From positions 317,870 to 381,869 of the forward strand of contig JAKZHN010000010.1 of assembly GCA_037179335.1 (NCBI GenBank): 64,000 nucleotides of DNA, given 5' to 3'. The DNA is from Cyclaneusma minus. Lineage: Eukaryota; Ascomycota; Leotiomycetes; Marthamycetales; Marthamycetaceae. Every line of letters begins with the position of its first letter. The first letter of the stretch is position 1. The translations under genes were made by a program, and so were the position numbers. Shown in pieces: positions 12,901 to 24,560 of this stretch. The notes under the pieces were generated by a model. It was given only the letters and a program-made list of their open reading frames with translations. It was not told where the DNA came from and made no database searches.

Positions 12901-15900
12901 AACCGCGGGGTCAATGCCAATGTCCTGAGGGTCGTCCGGGTCCTGCTCCCAAGTCTTTGTTGAATATGCAACCTCCGTAGGATCGACAGATCGCTTGATG
13001 CTGTTTTGCATGTAGCAGAAGAGCTTTTGCGTTGCCCACAGTAGGCGCTGATCATCGGCATCGGCTATGCGAGCATTGATCATGAATTCCCGAAAAGGCA
13101 CGTTCATGAAGAGTTGGGTGAGCAGAGAGTTAAGGTAGCAGGTATTCCCGAGGTTTCCGAGGCCTACGTAGCCAGTGGGTGATCGAATGGCTCTGAAACG
13201 GTCAAACGAGTACGATAACTCATACGAGTAACTCGTCTCGTCGTTGTTTGCGTTGTAGGGGACTAGCCTTTGGCAGAGACTCCAAATTTTCCTGTACTCC
13301 GCCTCATCATCTTTGCTTAGATCCAGCACAACATCTGATAGCAGCTTTCTGGTTACCGGGTGTAGTACAGGTCCATGATTTCCCGGCTTCGCATAGTCTG
13401 GGAAGAGATGCTTCGCGAATAGCTGTGAAGCCAGCACGTTTGATGGAATCTGTTTGTTCGAGTTCTTTGCCCACTTAATGCACCAACTGAGCAGATCGCT
13501 CAGTCCGTAGGTGATGGAATCATAACGCTCCGGATGCTCGATCTCCTCAACAGTGTCATGACCGACAAGAAGCTTTCCCCAGTGGCCTAGATAAGTTGCA
13601 AAATCCACACTCTCTGTCGAGAGTTCCACATTCTCTGTCGGGGGTTCCACTACCCTCTTGAGGAATTTCGCAGCTAGTGCAAACACTTCCTTGCAGTTGT
13701 GAGGGAACCGAACTACCTCTGGGATCAGGCCCAAGACCAAAGGCCAGAACGATGTGGTGAACTTTATGGCGGTAGTTTGAGCAAGACATGCGCTGAAGTT
13801 GCATTTTTCAATGATCTGTTTCATCACTGCTCCTCGAATGACCGGTCGTGGATCATCGAGCAAGAGCCTACGCAAAAGCTGTGGGATCTCTGGCTTCGAA
13901 ATGAATCGGTGCCATAACGAGGCGCTATGCGAAGAAATTTCGAGGATGCCTTCGAAAGATTTTGAGATCAAGCAGCCGTCAGTCTTTGGTGGCTTCGCAC
14001 ATTCTTCTTGGAGCAAATCCAGAAGCCGCTCAACAAGAGCTTCATTCAGCAGACTACGCAGCTTCTCAATCGACACGGAGTCTGAACAAAGTCAGTGAGG
14101 ACTTCGGTTTTCAGAGAGAAGGAAACATAGGTACCTTTCAGCATATTGGTCAAGTACTCTAGAAGTTGGGTGGCGAGATGGGTACGAAGCCCGTCCTCCG
14201 AACAACCCCTCAGGATATTGCGGTTACAAATTGCGCCAATAACCAGTTCGCCTGCTCGAGCCACGACACCGTCAACGGGTTGACCCTGTAAACATTAGCA
14301 ACAGAAACAGTGGTTTGGCTTGCGGGAGCGTACCATCTTCAATTTCAAGGCCTTGATCTGATGCATCGCATGGATCGCGTAGAGACATTTGAACGGCTGG
14401 CCCGGTGGAAACATCTGCTCAGAAGATACTTCGGTAGACTCGAAAGCCTCTCGAAGCTTCTCGTAGACAGGCAAATTGCGGAGGAAGTGGAACACCTAGA
14501 CGACTGTTAGCTCATATTAACGAATCCGTAAGAGACGACTTGCCTGTAGCGCAGGCGCATTCTCCATTCCTAGATATTCCCATAGCTGATCTAAGCGATC
14601 AAGTATTTCGCGCTCAAGTACTGACGAAAAGAACTTTGGTGCTCCAGAGGGAGGGCTATTGCCACTCGTTCGCTTTACGAGAATCAAGCTTTGATGAAAC
14701 CTCAGATCCTCCAGAGAGTCATAGCATTCCATATGTCTCTCCGGATCATACGTCTTTCCGAAGTGGTAGATCTTACAGTTCGTGAAGCCAGTGGCCTTCC
14801 TGAGGCAGTCAAACAAGACAGACACAGTTGCCAACTTGCCGATGCTCAAATTCTTTATATCATCTGTTTTATCGCCGTCAAAGCTCTGATATTTCACCTC
14901 CATAGTTTCGTTCTCAGCATCGGAAACCTGCGCAACGAGATATCGACCTTTGGGCAAGGCAGCACGGAACTTTCTCTGATGCGCAAAAAAGAATTCTCTG
15001 AGAAGCAAAAGCGATCTGATGAAAGCCGTTCGATGCGACCGACGCTGATCATCTGTTATGAGGCTCGGTAGGACGTCATCATGGGCGAGATTGATCTCAG
15101 CATCCAGGATTTGAGCATCGGATCGCAACATGGGAGCTTGGGAGGATAGTTGTCTTAGACAACGCCTGATGACCTCAATATGCACTTTCTGTGTTTCCTC
15201 ATTGGACATCGAAAGTCGCGGCAGGTAGTCCAGGTACGCGTCAACGAAGACCGTTATTGCGGGTGCCACATGATCGTCTCGGGGTGCATCCAGGACCATC
15301 CGCCACAGTTGAGCCAGACCTTTGAAGTCGCTCAGATCTTTCGCGTCGAATGAGCCCTCAGTCTTATTCCTGCCTGCGTTCTTGAACCAAGCCTGGATTC
15401 CTCTGCGGACAAATTCAAGGCAACCAAGAGTGAAATACTGCGGTTCTAGTTGCGGAATGTACTCCTCGAAGCAGAGGACGATGAATTCGTTCTGAAATCC
15501 CGAATACTGAGCCACATCGAGCAGAATCTGCCACGCTGCTTCACGATCTTCAGCGCAGCCACCGTTTGCAACCACCAAGAGCTGCCAGAAACGTAGCCCC
15601 GACGCCAATCTGAATGCCTGTGGCTGGCATGTTATGATGAAGTATAGAAGATCTCGGCGCGCTCGACTAGTCGAAATGAGAGCATTCATGGGGAGTAAGC
15701 CTTCGAGCTGATCGGACTTCTTCGACTCCAACTCATCGAGGGTAATGGCGGGTAGATGATGGACTTCTGTTAAGTAACGAAGATCGGCTTCTCTGTTTCT
15801 ACCCCATAGCAATGTAATGACGGAAATACTTCCTGCAGCCATTGGCGACTTTGCTGAGATGTCTTCAATGCATTGTGAATAGATAGTCTTGCGCACTTCT

Positions 15901-18282
15901 TCTTCGGGTCCAAATTGACAGAAGTGGCGGAGGCTAGCATCTGCAAATTGCTGTACATCAACAATGCTGCCTCGTGGTATCTCGTTGGTGGTGACTGACG
16001 ACTCTCGCACGAGACGCACCAACAGATCATACAGTGAGTCTGGACTCGGAATCCGCTTGCGACCAATCTTCTCTGAAAGTGACCGAATCAATTGTCTTAG
16101 AAAGTCCAGCACGGGAGCTGTGAACAACTCCAACGGGAGCTGCTGGAATTTCTTGAACAAGTACAACATGGAGTGATAATGCCACATGTTGTTATAGGCG
16201 AGGCTGGTCATCATGCTTAGGATGGCTTGTACAACTCGAGGATCTTGACTGGTGCTCACGACGTTCCAGATGGCGTCGATCTGTGCATCGCTGTAGGTCC
16301 TGGTGGCGAGCAAAAACCATACAATATGTCCGCTTGCAGTGATGATTTCCGGATGAGACCCTGTGCCAATAATGTAGTCAATGAACTTGTGTTCAAGTAT
16401 GAGCTTCGATACATGAAGCAAGAGCGGGTGTGTATCCGCTGTGTGGTGATTGTCTTTCACGTGTGTATTGTGAACGTCCAGCAAATCTTCGCCCATCGCT
16501 ACGACACCTGCAACACGAAGCTGCATCTGTCCGGACCGTATGAACCTGTCATACATGTCCAACTTCCAATACAGAACTGTAGCCGTTACCAGGTACATAT
16601 CCGGAAGCTCTGGGTGCTTGAGACGGCTAGCCAGGAGCTGTTCACAAGCACGCACAGCTTGGTGCCCCATAGCGTATCGAGCAATCTCGCCCAGAAAGTG
16701 TACCATTTCTTTGGCGTTCTCGTGGTTGAGGAACGTTACATGCTTGTCAACAAGCATTGGCAACTGGGGAGCAACTGCCTCGTAGAATGCATATCCCTGC
16801 GCAGCCAGCACTTCTGCGTTTTCCGCCAGCTTGGAGTTTCCTTCAACAACTGCTCTCGAAACGATGCGGCAGTAGACCGTAAGACTGTCCACTAACTTTG
16901 GAAAGCGTGGAATCCATTTGAGGTTGCATTGGGCCAGCAAAGTGAAAGCCGAAATGGTGGCTCCGCCCTTGACAAGTTCGGCCATCATTTTCTGCACAAC
17001 AGGTCGGAAATCCGAAGCATGTGGCAGCGTGGGATGGGCCCCTCTGTGACAAGCATACAGGTTGTTGTAGTCAAGAGGGTTTTGAATGACCAACCATCCA
17101 AGTACCCACAGGTAGTGTCGAGAAATAAGGTCCGGTTCGACTTCGGTGCGCTTCCGTTCCAGGGAATTGAGCAGAGCGATGTCCCTGACAACTAATCGAG
17201 CTGTCAAGTGTGCAAATTGATGGAACATCTGGGCGACTGGCTCTTCGTTCAACAGCTGGGCAAGTGTCTTTCGATCGGGGTCTGACAGGTCTCCAAGTGG
17301 CTGTCGAGTTAGCTCCCACACTCGATCCTTGTTCAACAAGGTGTCATTGTCACGTCGTAGACTGTGTAGGATGGTTAGCCTATGGTCATCTCGAACGAAT
17401 ACGGCATACCTACTTCCGCCTAAGTGAAGCTACCAGGTCGGGTATGTGTGCCCAGAAATCTCGGTGTTGGGAGACTCCCTCGAAGAATGCATTTTCATGG
17501 CTCTTCGACCACTTCGCATAGTCTCCGAACCACTTGGCGAGTTGCTCGAAATCCGTAGCGCGAGGGCAATCTAGAAGTACAGAGGTCAGCCGATGGAGTT
17601 GAGTTATAGGAAGGCATGACGAACGGTAATCGAAGTGAGCAGCTGAGACTCTGGGATCGAATCGGTCATAACGAAACGGGTACTTTGATATTGGATCGTT
17701 CTCGTCAACATCAAAGTCGGCCCCGTCGATGATAGTCACAGGTGGTGGGCTGCAGTCTGCGTAATCGGAATCCACCTCAATCATGGAGACCACCTCGATG
17801 TGTGGACTTCCCGATGACTGAGGAGAGAGTGAAGGTGTCTCAGCCACGTTCTCCATTGGCAGGCTATCACTCTCTACCTCGATGCTTCTCCGGACATCTG
17901 TACTTGTAGGATCGCTGCTCATCGTGGAGGCAGTGGGAGGAGACGACGAGGATGGTGGCTGAGGTAAAGGCGCTCTCAGATTGAGAGTGACCCTGTTCGA
18001 GGAAGGCTCGGGCACAAGCTGGCCGGTCGAAGGTCGCGTGGGCGTTTGCGGTGCCAGTGGAGGAGCAGAGCGATCGGAGGTTGAAGGTGACCGGGCGGCG
18101 GGGTTATGTAGCCTATTCACTTCAACCGACATGCTTGGAGAGTCTCCTCCGGAAACTCTCTGGCGCTTGCGGGCACCCTGCTGGGAGTCGTGGTCGTCGT
18201 CAAAGGGATGCGAGCGGGTTGAGCAGGGCAGTTCAGAAGATGCCGCTCGTTCTCGCGACAGGGCGGGCGGATCGAGGTCCAT
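9996..18282 (-). CDS. Giant ubiquitin-specific protease, USP34/USP9X-like
   Basis: Predicted exons on the minus strand are 18282-17414, 17361-14544, 14495-14334, 14285-14135, 14081-10464, 10404-10249 and 10189-9996. All phases agree, giving about 2655 residues. It should cleave ubiquitin from proteins. Residues 1-290 are Ser/Pro-rich and disordered. A long helical, armadillo-like region follows. The USP catalytic core starts near residue 1638 with YVGLGNLGNTCYLNSLL (nucleophile Cys about 1648) and has a QMDVHEFY box, a KYKCSTCDKHV zinc-site half, and TAQLGHYYSFVRER with the catalytic His about 1905. A long helical C-terminus ends in an acidic tail. The start is the ATG at 18282; an upstream in-frame TTG is not used. 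Oddities: intron 2 (14543-14496) has a GC donor, and the sixth exon looks like a tandem-duplication product. Its divergent neighbour is POP3. Family assignment is firm at USP level. Orthology to USP34 is by length and architecture. Confidence 0.9.
10176..10498 (-). repeat. Tandem duplication of an exon-intron-exon junction inside the USP34-like gene
   Basis: Two copies of about 109 bp lie 215 bp apart (10176-10283 and 10391-10498), about 85 percent identical by eye. Each copy contains the end of an exon (RVFDFIRKH or RVFDIVRKQ), a 59-bp intron (10463-10405 and 10248-10190) ending CTACAG, and the start of the next exon (EVVSAM or EVISAM). Both donors are phase 1, so the 156-bp exon between them (10404-10249, 52 codons) can be skipped or included without changing frame. 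The middle of that exon is a purine-rich repeat encoding RRIVEEE, RRIVEEEEG, RRRVADQE and RRRRVAEGG. Confidence 0.85.
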
Positions 18283-19304
18283 TTGGTATTGGGTGTCAGA
18301 TTGCAATGGGTTTGACAGAGCCGTGGGAGCCGCAGTGCTGACTGGGGAAGCTCAGCAGAGCTCAGCAGAGGGCAGCAGCAGGGACATGAGCAGGGCTTCA
18401 CAACTGAGGAAGCAGTAGGCAGTAGGCAGCCTCTTTTTCTACCGGCGGCGCGGTGCTGGAGTAGTGCCGTCGGCGGGGCGCTGCAACTGCGCAGATGGCA
18501 GATGATTCTGGAGAGGCTGTCAGGTCGGGCGGGCGTCGCAGCTGCTTTGCACCAGAAAACAAAGGCGGATATGCTGCTCAGCTGCTGGCAATAACGAAAT
18601 GTGAAGAAGTGTGGAGAGGTGAGCGGGACGTCACCGGCTCCAAAGCATTGACCAGTGATAGTCGACTATCTGCACGACGCCTTATCGCGCTTGGGGTAGT
18701 GGGGGCTTCACGTCAAAGTGTCCGGCGACGCGTTCTCCAGATTCAATGTTCTGGAAGGAAGAGCTTTATGCGCGGCATGCGCGGAAGATGGCACGAGCTG
18801 CTGCTGGAAAAGAAACAAAGTAGGTACTTTGTGGGTGTAGTAGTATAGATTTTGCAGTGACTTTGAGGATGGATCAATGTCCTGCGTTGACTGCCGCGTA
18901 TTCTACGTGTAGCTTCTGTGTTTCCTAGGTACATGTACATGACGGGGAAAGGGTTCAAGGGCCCACGAGCACTATGATTTCTTCTTCTAATTACTTGGTT
19001 CTCTCCTAGTCACTGGGATCTCTCTGGAGTAGTTACTTGCATTCCTCCTACTACTTGGATTATTTGGAGTCAGAAAGCCCGGGAGTGTGTTAGGGATTTA
19101 CTGGTTGACGAGGGCAGCTACATATTTCTTTAGCTGTGAAATCATTTTGAAGACAGCTGGCAACCACGCGGATTGACTTTCTGCTTTCTTAAAGCGGCAG
19201 CACTCGTTTGCTCTGTCTCAATCCCCGACCTCCACCAATTAACACCTAGACCACTACTGCAGCACAGCCAGTATTGCAAAATCCACTCGGGACCTCTCAC
19301 AGCC
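18283..19304. promoter_or_regulatory. Divergent intergenic region between the USP34-like gene and POP3
   Basis: This 1.0 kb gap lies between two outward-facing starts and should hold both promoters. It contains a TACATGTA palindrome (18930-18937). A degenerate TTACTTGG repeat (about 18985-19075) is a reverse-oriented relative of the repeat at 8755-8960. A short AG-rich direct repeat (CTCAGCAGAG-type) lies at 18350-18372. I see no TATA box or known operator I would defend. Confidence 0.5.
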
Positions 19305-20194
19305 ATGGACAGAAAACCAAAGACCGTATATCAGCTTGACAGCCCACATTCACCTCCCCAATGGTGAGAGTCCTACTACCGGGCAGGATCTTGAAACTGG
19401 CTAATCCATCCAAGGCCTTCCATCTCAGCAGACAACCAAAACACGGCCCTGAGTCTTTTGTGCCAGTCAGTTTCCTCTTCATCATTGCAAATGCTCACTG
19501 CTTTGCTACTGTGCTAACTGCTTTCTTCAGAATTCTCTCTCCCCTTGGCATCAGGCGTGTGGAGCACCAAACACGCTCCAAGGAAAAGCGAAAGCGCAAG
19601 CGGAAGCGGACAGAATCTGGTCTTGACCTACCAACACCAACAAACCCCGAAAGTGAGGGCCCATTACCTCCAGCCGAAGCGTCATCTGGTGTTCTAGTCG
19701 GACTGCGACAGGTGACTGAGGATCTCTCGAGACAAGCTGCCTGCAGTCGGTCCGCGACCTCCGGTGCAGCTGAAACTCAAGACCCTTCAGGAGAGAGTCC
19801 CCCTGAGCTTCAAGATTCTTCCAAAGAGCGTCCCCTTGTCCTGGTGTTTGCATGTCGCTCCACTCGCCCTTCCATCATGAATGCACATCTTCCTCTTCTC
19901 GTCGCTGCCGCTTCAGCTGTTCATCCACAAAGACCTCCAATCCGACTAGTGCAGCTCTCCAAGGAAGGAGAAGCGCGGCTTTGTACCAGTCTTGGTCTTC
20001 CTACAGTGGGGTGTGTGGGCTTGCTGGACGGCACGCTAAATTCGAGGCCTTTGGTGGAGTTCGTCAGGAGCAATGTAGGGGAGATCGATGTGCCTTGGTT
20101 GGGTAGAGGGGGACATGGGAAATATCTGCCGCTGAAGGTGAACGCCATTGAGACTTTCCAGACTGTGGCTAAGAAAGTTGCGAAGGACGGTTGA
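19305..20194 (+). CDS. POP3: RNase P/RNase MRP subunit Pop3
   Basis: Predicted exons are 19305-19363, 19415-19465 and 19531-20194, giving 257 residues. Pop3 is a protein subunit of nuclear RNase P and RNase MRP, which process pre-tRNA 5' ends and pre-rRNA. The joined N-terminus reads MDRKPKTVYQLDSPHSPPQW, then PSISADNQNTALSLLCQ, then ILSPLGIRRVEH. This is the usual opening of fungal Pop3-family proteins as I remember them. A basic KEKRKRKRKR patch follows, then a variable linker. The C-terminal half has the alpha/beta fold segments RPLVLVFACRSTRPSIMNAH, LPLLVAAASA, RLVQLSKEGEARLCTSLGL and YLPLKVNAIE. Both introns have clear branch sites (GCTAAT, GTGCTAAC). The second exon is only 51 bp and was placed by homology plus phase (W split TG/G), so it is the least certain element. 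Confidence 0.85.
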
Positions 20195-21643
20195 AAGCGG
20201 GATCAGATATCTTGAGGACCGATGGGCGAAGGGATCCTGTTGAAGGGCCAATCGAGATGTACACATTCTCTGCAAGACCATCAAACTTTGCATCGGGTCC
20301 ACATTGAGCACGCTCTGAAAATCAGCGGATTCTGACCACGCTTGATTTAAGCAATGGGTCGAGACGGACTTCTGGTTCTTCACGACGGGCTGATCCAAAG
20401 ACGGGCAGGTGGTCGCTCCAACGAGTCGAACGGGCAATGTCTACCCCAATCCGACCCGCCGTTGGATCTGGATTAGTACGAAAATGCTCAAGTCATCTGA
20501 CTTCAATTTGGTTTGTTCTATATGTTCATTTTATTTTCTGTTGTCAGTCCCTAGTCCCTCTTATCTGCTTTTTTAGCTTTAACTGAGGTCAAGCAAAGTC
20601 GTATCCAACCTGCGCGGATGAAAGGCAACCAACATCCCGAGGCGGGCCGAGCCCCAACAGATCGGGTCGCCCCGCTGAGAGCCCTGCTATCAACGTCGAC
20701 ATTGAGGAGGTCCCCTGGCCAACTTCCTATTTTAGTTTTAGACAGATCACAGATGGATGCCACGCCCCCCAGCCGCATGGGTGGCGAAGATCCATGTATC
20801 TGTAGCCAGCAGCGTAATGAGGGTATCTTATTGTTGACTCTTCGAATGCAGATTCCCCCTGGTAGGAATCTTACAGTTCCATGGAAGGGAAAAGTCTACA
20901 TGCTTTTTATTCTTTTTGTTTGATCTGTTCCAAGCAGTTTGCTCATTTCCTAATTATGTACTTGATTTCTTCCCACCTTCTGGGCGTTTCGGTTATCCCT
21001 GGTCTTCGCATGACTCCGCAGTCTCGGTCTCCACTCCAGCGCTTACAGATCTGCAAGTTGTATGCGAGCGCTGGAAAGGAGCCATCTTCCCCTCTCCCAC
21101 GTCTCTCCGAGTAGGGGAAACTTTAGTAAGTCAGAGTCTTCCAAATATTTTGAGATATAGTCAATCAGACAGGCTTTGAAAAAGAGGTCTTGGACATTAT
21201 ATCAGGTTGAAAACTGGTTTTTGGGCGATTATATGACTTGACTTCATCTTAAAGAGATCATATATAGCCAACGTAGATAATTTACGCGTCAGGTAAATGT
21301 ATTTCCGTAAATGCTCCTCACCTACCGTAGCTCAGCCCCTGAGCCCCCGCATTGATGTCTGCCTAATGGATCCGTCTCTGCTTTGTCCTTGCGTTTTGGA
21401 CATTCTCCGCTCAGTTGCGGCTTGCTTCCTTGCCTTGTGTTATTCTTCACGCTGTCCTGAGGGTTCGACGGCTTGAACTCTTTAAAGTCTCTTCGGCGGC
21501 TTCTTCTCTTCGAGCTCTCGAGATTTCCTCCCTGTCAGCAAACGACAAGGCAAGGCTTATGGGCAACTCGAGCAGCCCCAACGCACATGCGCGATAGCAT
21601 CACCGAGAGGACCTGAACCACTGAGCAATCGGTTTCAATCAAC
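20195..21643. other. Intergenic stretch, nothing recognised
   Basis: 1.4 kb separating POP3 from the HET gene. Only short open frames without splice support are present. The middle (20880-21300) is moderately AT-rich. I find no RNA gene or repeat family. The last 200 bp should include the HET gene promoter and leader. Confidence 0.45.
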
Positions 21644-24560
21644 ATGGACGCCTTCAAACCTCGACCACCACTTGCAAATGAAGCTACCGCTCTTCTAAGG
21701 GCCCCTGGCTCTTCCGAAGGGGTTCCAAGTCGCCGGCAACCACGAACTATGGACCGGGACGAGGATACGTTGGAGGATTTGTGGGCAGGTATTACAGCCG
21801 AAGAGAAACGACAAATCCGGGAAAAGGGGATAGAAGCATACGTCAATTCTCCCGAATACTCAGACGATGAGACCCTTTGTGAAAAGCGTGGTTTTGAATT
21901 TATGCCGAAGCCTCCTGATTGGATCACGGCATACCCTGCTCCTACCAATCCTGTTGTCTTACGACAACCCAAGGCTCAAGTAGAGCAGATCACTCCCGTG
22001 ATACGAACGGAGGCTAGTGAGTTCTGTCAACGGGTTAGAACTTTTTTGCGAGACCAAAACCCCGCAGAATGGAACCTCTTCGTCTCCAACTTGGGACGAG
22101 ACCAACACCCCGCAGAACGGGACTTTTACGTCTCTGCCTCGAGACGAGCCAAGCAGTCTCGGAGAAAAACCGCGACTTTGCAATACCGACCGTTACAGCC
22201 AGGTACTAACCAGATCAGGGTATTGTCGTTCAATCCGGCAAGCACGTACGACCCGGATATACGATGCACGTTGCAGACCGTCGATCTCGATGACCGGACG
22301 CCGTTATACAAAAAGGCTATGGATTGCGAGGCTAAGATCTCACACTCAAGATCCGTAGATCATCGCGACTGGTACGAAATGTGCATCTGGCGTCTATTCG
22401 GTCGTCGCTCTTGCATCGGTCGTTGCTAAACCCATCTCAGCGGTTTTAAATGCACTAGCACTAGTTACTGTTACCCTCCCATCGACGAAGAATTGGTCCC
22501 TTTCGCGACTTATGAGTGGTTCGAGGCAATGCTACCAATATGGGAAGCGGACAACTTGGGATATGAAGTATGGGAATCCCCAATGGATGAACGGCCACAA
22601 CTGAGACCGCGATTCGTTTGGGGGGATTATGTTGCTTTGAGTTATGTTTGGGGAGATTCAAACCGGTAAGCTGTCACACAACTCAAATGGCGCGATATAA
22701 TAGGATTTCCACTTGATCAGAAACTAACTATTGGCTAGAGGACTGAGCATATATGTAGACGTCCACAAATTCCCTGTCACAGATAACCTGTTTACCGCAC
22801 TGCACACACTCAGAAATTCGTTCGAGGTCGACGAGAGGAAGCTCAAAGTCTGGGTTGATGCTATCTGTATCAATCAGAAAGATAAAGATGAACGTGCCTC
22901 ACAGGTTCAAAAGATGGGTATGATCTACTCACGCGCTCTAACAGTCGAAGCCTGGTTGGGTAATCCTCGAATCGAATCAGACGAGGAAGATCCTGATATA
23001 GAATATCCTTATAGGACTCCTCGGAGTGGTTGGGCCAATTGGCTAGGAGAGAAGGCTTCCACCCAAGAGTCTGAAGGAATGAAACGTTTGATCTTTCAGC
23101 TGTCTCATGCACCTTACTGGGAAAGACTCTGGATTTTGCAAGAGATTTTCTGTGCTTGTTCTATCGTGTTTCGGTATGGATGCTGCGAGTTTACGACGAC
23201 GGATCTTGAGGAATTACTTTCCTTCTCGGGACAGTCGTGGAGACCATGTGAATGGGAGACAAGTTCAACCTTCAAAGCGTCTATGCGGTTAGAAACGCTA
23301 CGGGGCCCGGGCCCGGACCACGTGCCTCTGGCTCGAACGCCAGATGTCTTGGAAATCGTATCCTTGTCACAGGGCTCGAGGGCGAAAGATCCCCGCGACA
23401 AGGTATATGGAATTTTAGCACTTCTGCCTAAAGCCATAGTCGATGCGATTTGTCCGAATTACTCCCCTTGCGTCACTAGTCGGGATATATACATCAGGTT
23501 CTCGAGTATTTGCTATCTAAAGGCAGGAAACTTGAATATGCTGGCGAGAAAATTCCCCTGTATGTGGACCTCTGAGCTGAATCTCAGGTTTGGCGCCAAA
23601 AGGAAACTTGCGTTCGCAAGTTTCCTAGCTCCAAGCTGGGCTCTCGACCTTCGGCACGATTCCGACCTTGGCTTACTAGTACACGCACATGGCCTACTCA
23701 CAAGACGACTGCTGGACAGGTGGTCATCGCAGCAGAAATCCAGCACTCACACAGCATGGTCCGGAAATCTATGGTCAGGGCCAGCGTTCGAAGCGCTAGC
23801 TGAATTACAGGTTATGAGATTCTCAGACAACGATCAGGTTATGACTTGCCAAGGCATTTTGGTCGATAGTCTAGAAACACTGGCAGCGCACCGTCATCCA
23901 CGGTTATTTCCAAGAGATTGGTGGATACCAGAACCCACAATGGAATACCAAACGATCCGCAAGTTTAAACCGACCCACGAAGAATGCAGGCTGGAATTAT
24001 CTCGTGTGCTCTGTAACGACACTCATTACACGGCTGGCGAGCCATCATTGTTAGACGTCCCATGGACGTTCGATGATCAATGGAACTGCTGTTCACTTTC
24101 AAAACCACCTCCAGACCGCGACAGTTAGAAAGCAAAAGATTGGTCTACATTGACTGCGTCTAACAACTCACTTCGACGGGCTGCCGGAGCTTTATTTGAC
24201 GCTGGCAACCCTAAATACCGTGTGTTTGGGCGTCACCTTAGGGACTACTTTACTTCGAGCGAGGAATTTTGTCCAGATGTCAAGAAATACGAGTATTTGG
24301 CTGAGACTACAGCGCTTCTATTAACTTACCGCCGATTGTGCTCCACGAAGGGTGGATTATTGGGAACGGTGCCCATTTCTGCGCAGCCTGGCGACCGGAT
24401 TGCAGTTATTTTTGGGTGTGATGAGCCCGTCGTTCTTAGACAACAAGACGATCATTATATGCTTGTAGGAGGCTGCTTTGTGGAAGGTCTGATGAAGGGA
24501 GAAGCTATAGACCACAAGAGTAAGGGTTTTGTGAAGCCTCAGCCAATTCCAATTCGTTAG
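21644..24560 (+). CDS. HET-domain (heterokaryon incompatibility) protein, interrupted by one in-frame TAG
   Basis: Predicted exons are 21644-22371, 22441-22665 and 22739 onward. HET proteins trigger cell death on non-self fusion in filamentous fungi; the individual role here is unknown. The HET domain begins DYVALSYVWGDSNR at the end of exon 2 and continues GLSIYVDVHKFPVTDNL and VWVDAICINQKDKDERASQVQKM. Later comes APYWERLWILQEIF, then RDKVYGILALLP, the classic order. In exon 3 the frame meets TAG at 24126-24128 (780 residues so far). The same frame then stays open for 144 codons to 24560, and that part contains a typical HET C-terminus (QPGDRIAVIFGCDEPVVLR, YMLVGGCFVEGLMKGEA). The TAG may be a nonsense mutation, or it may lie in a short intron I cannot place. 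The first intron's donor (GTACGA) is chosen by phase and is moderately certain. The N-terminal 240 residues are not recognised. Confidence 0.8.
22049..22144 (+). repeat. 48-bp coding tandem repeat in the HET gene
   Basis: Two imperfect 48-bp units, 22049-22096 and 22097-22144. Each starts CGAGACCAA or close to it and contains CCCCGCAGAA and CGTCTC. They encode RDQNPAEWNLFVSNLG and RDQHPAERDFYVSASR. A further CGAGACGAG start follows directly. The unit is a multiple of three, so copy-number change would keep the frame. Confidence 0.8.
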
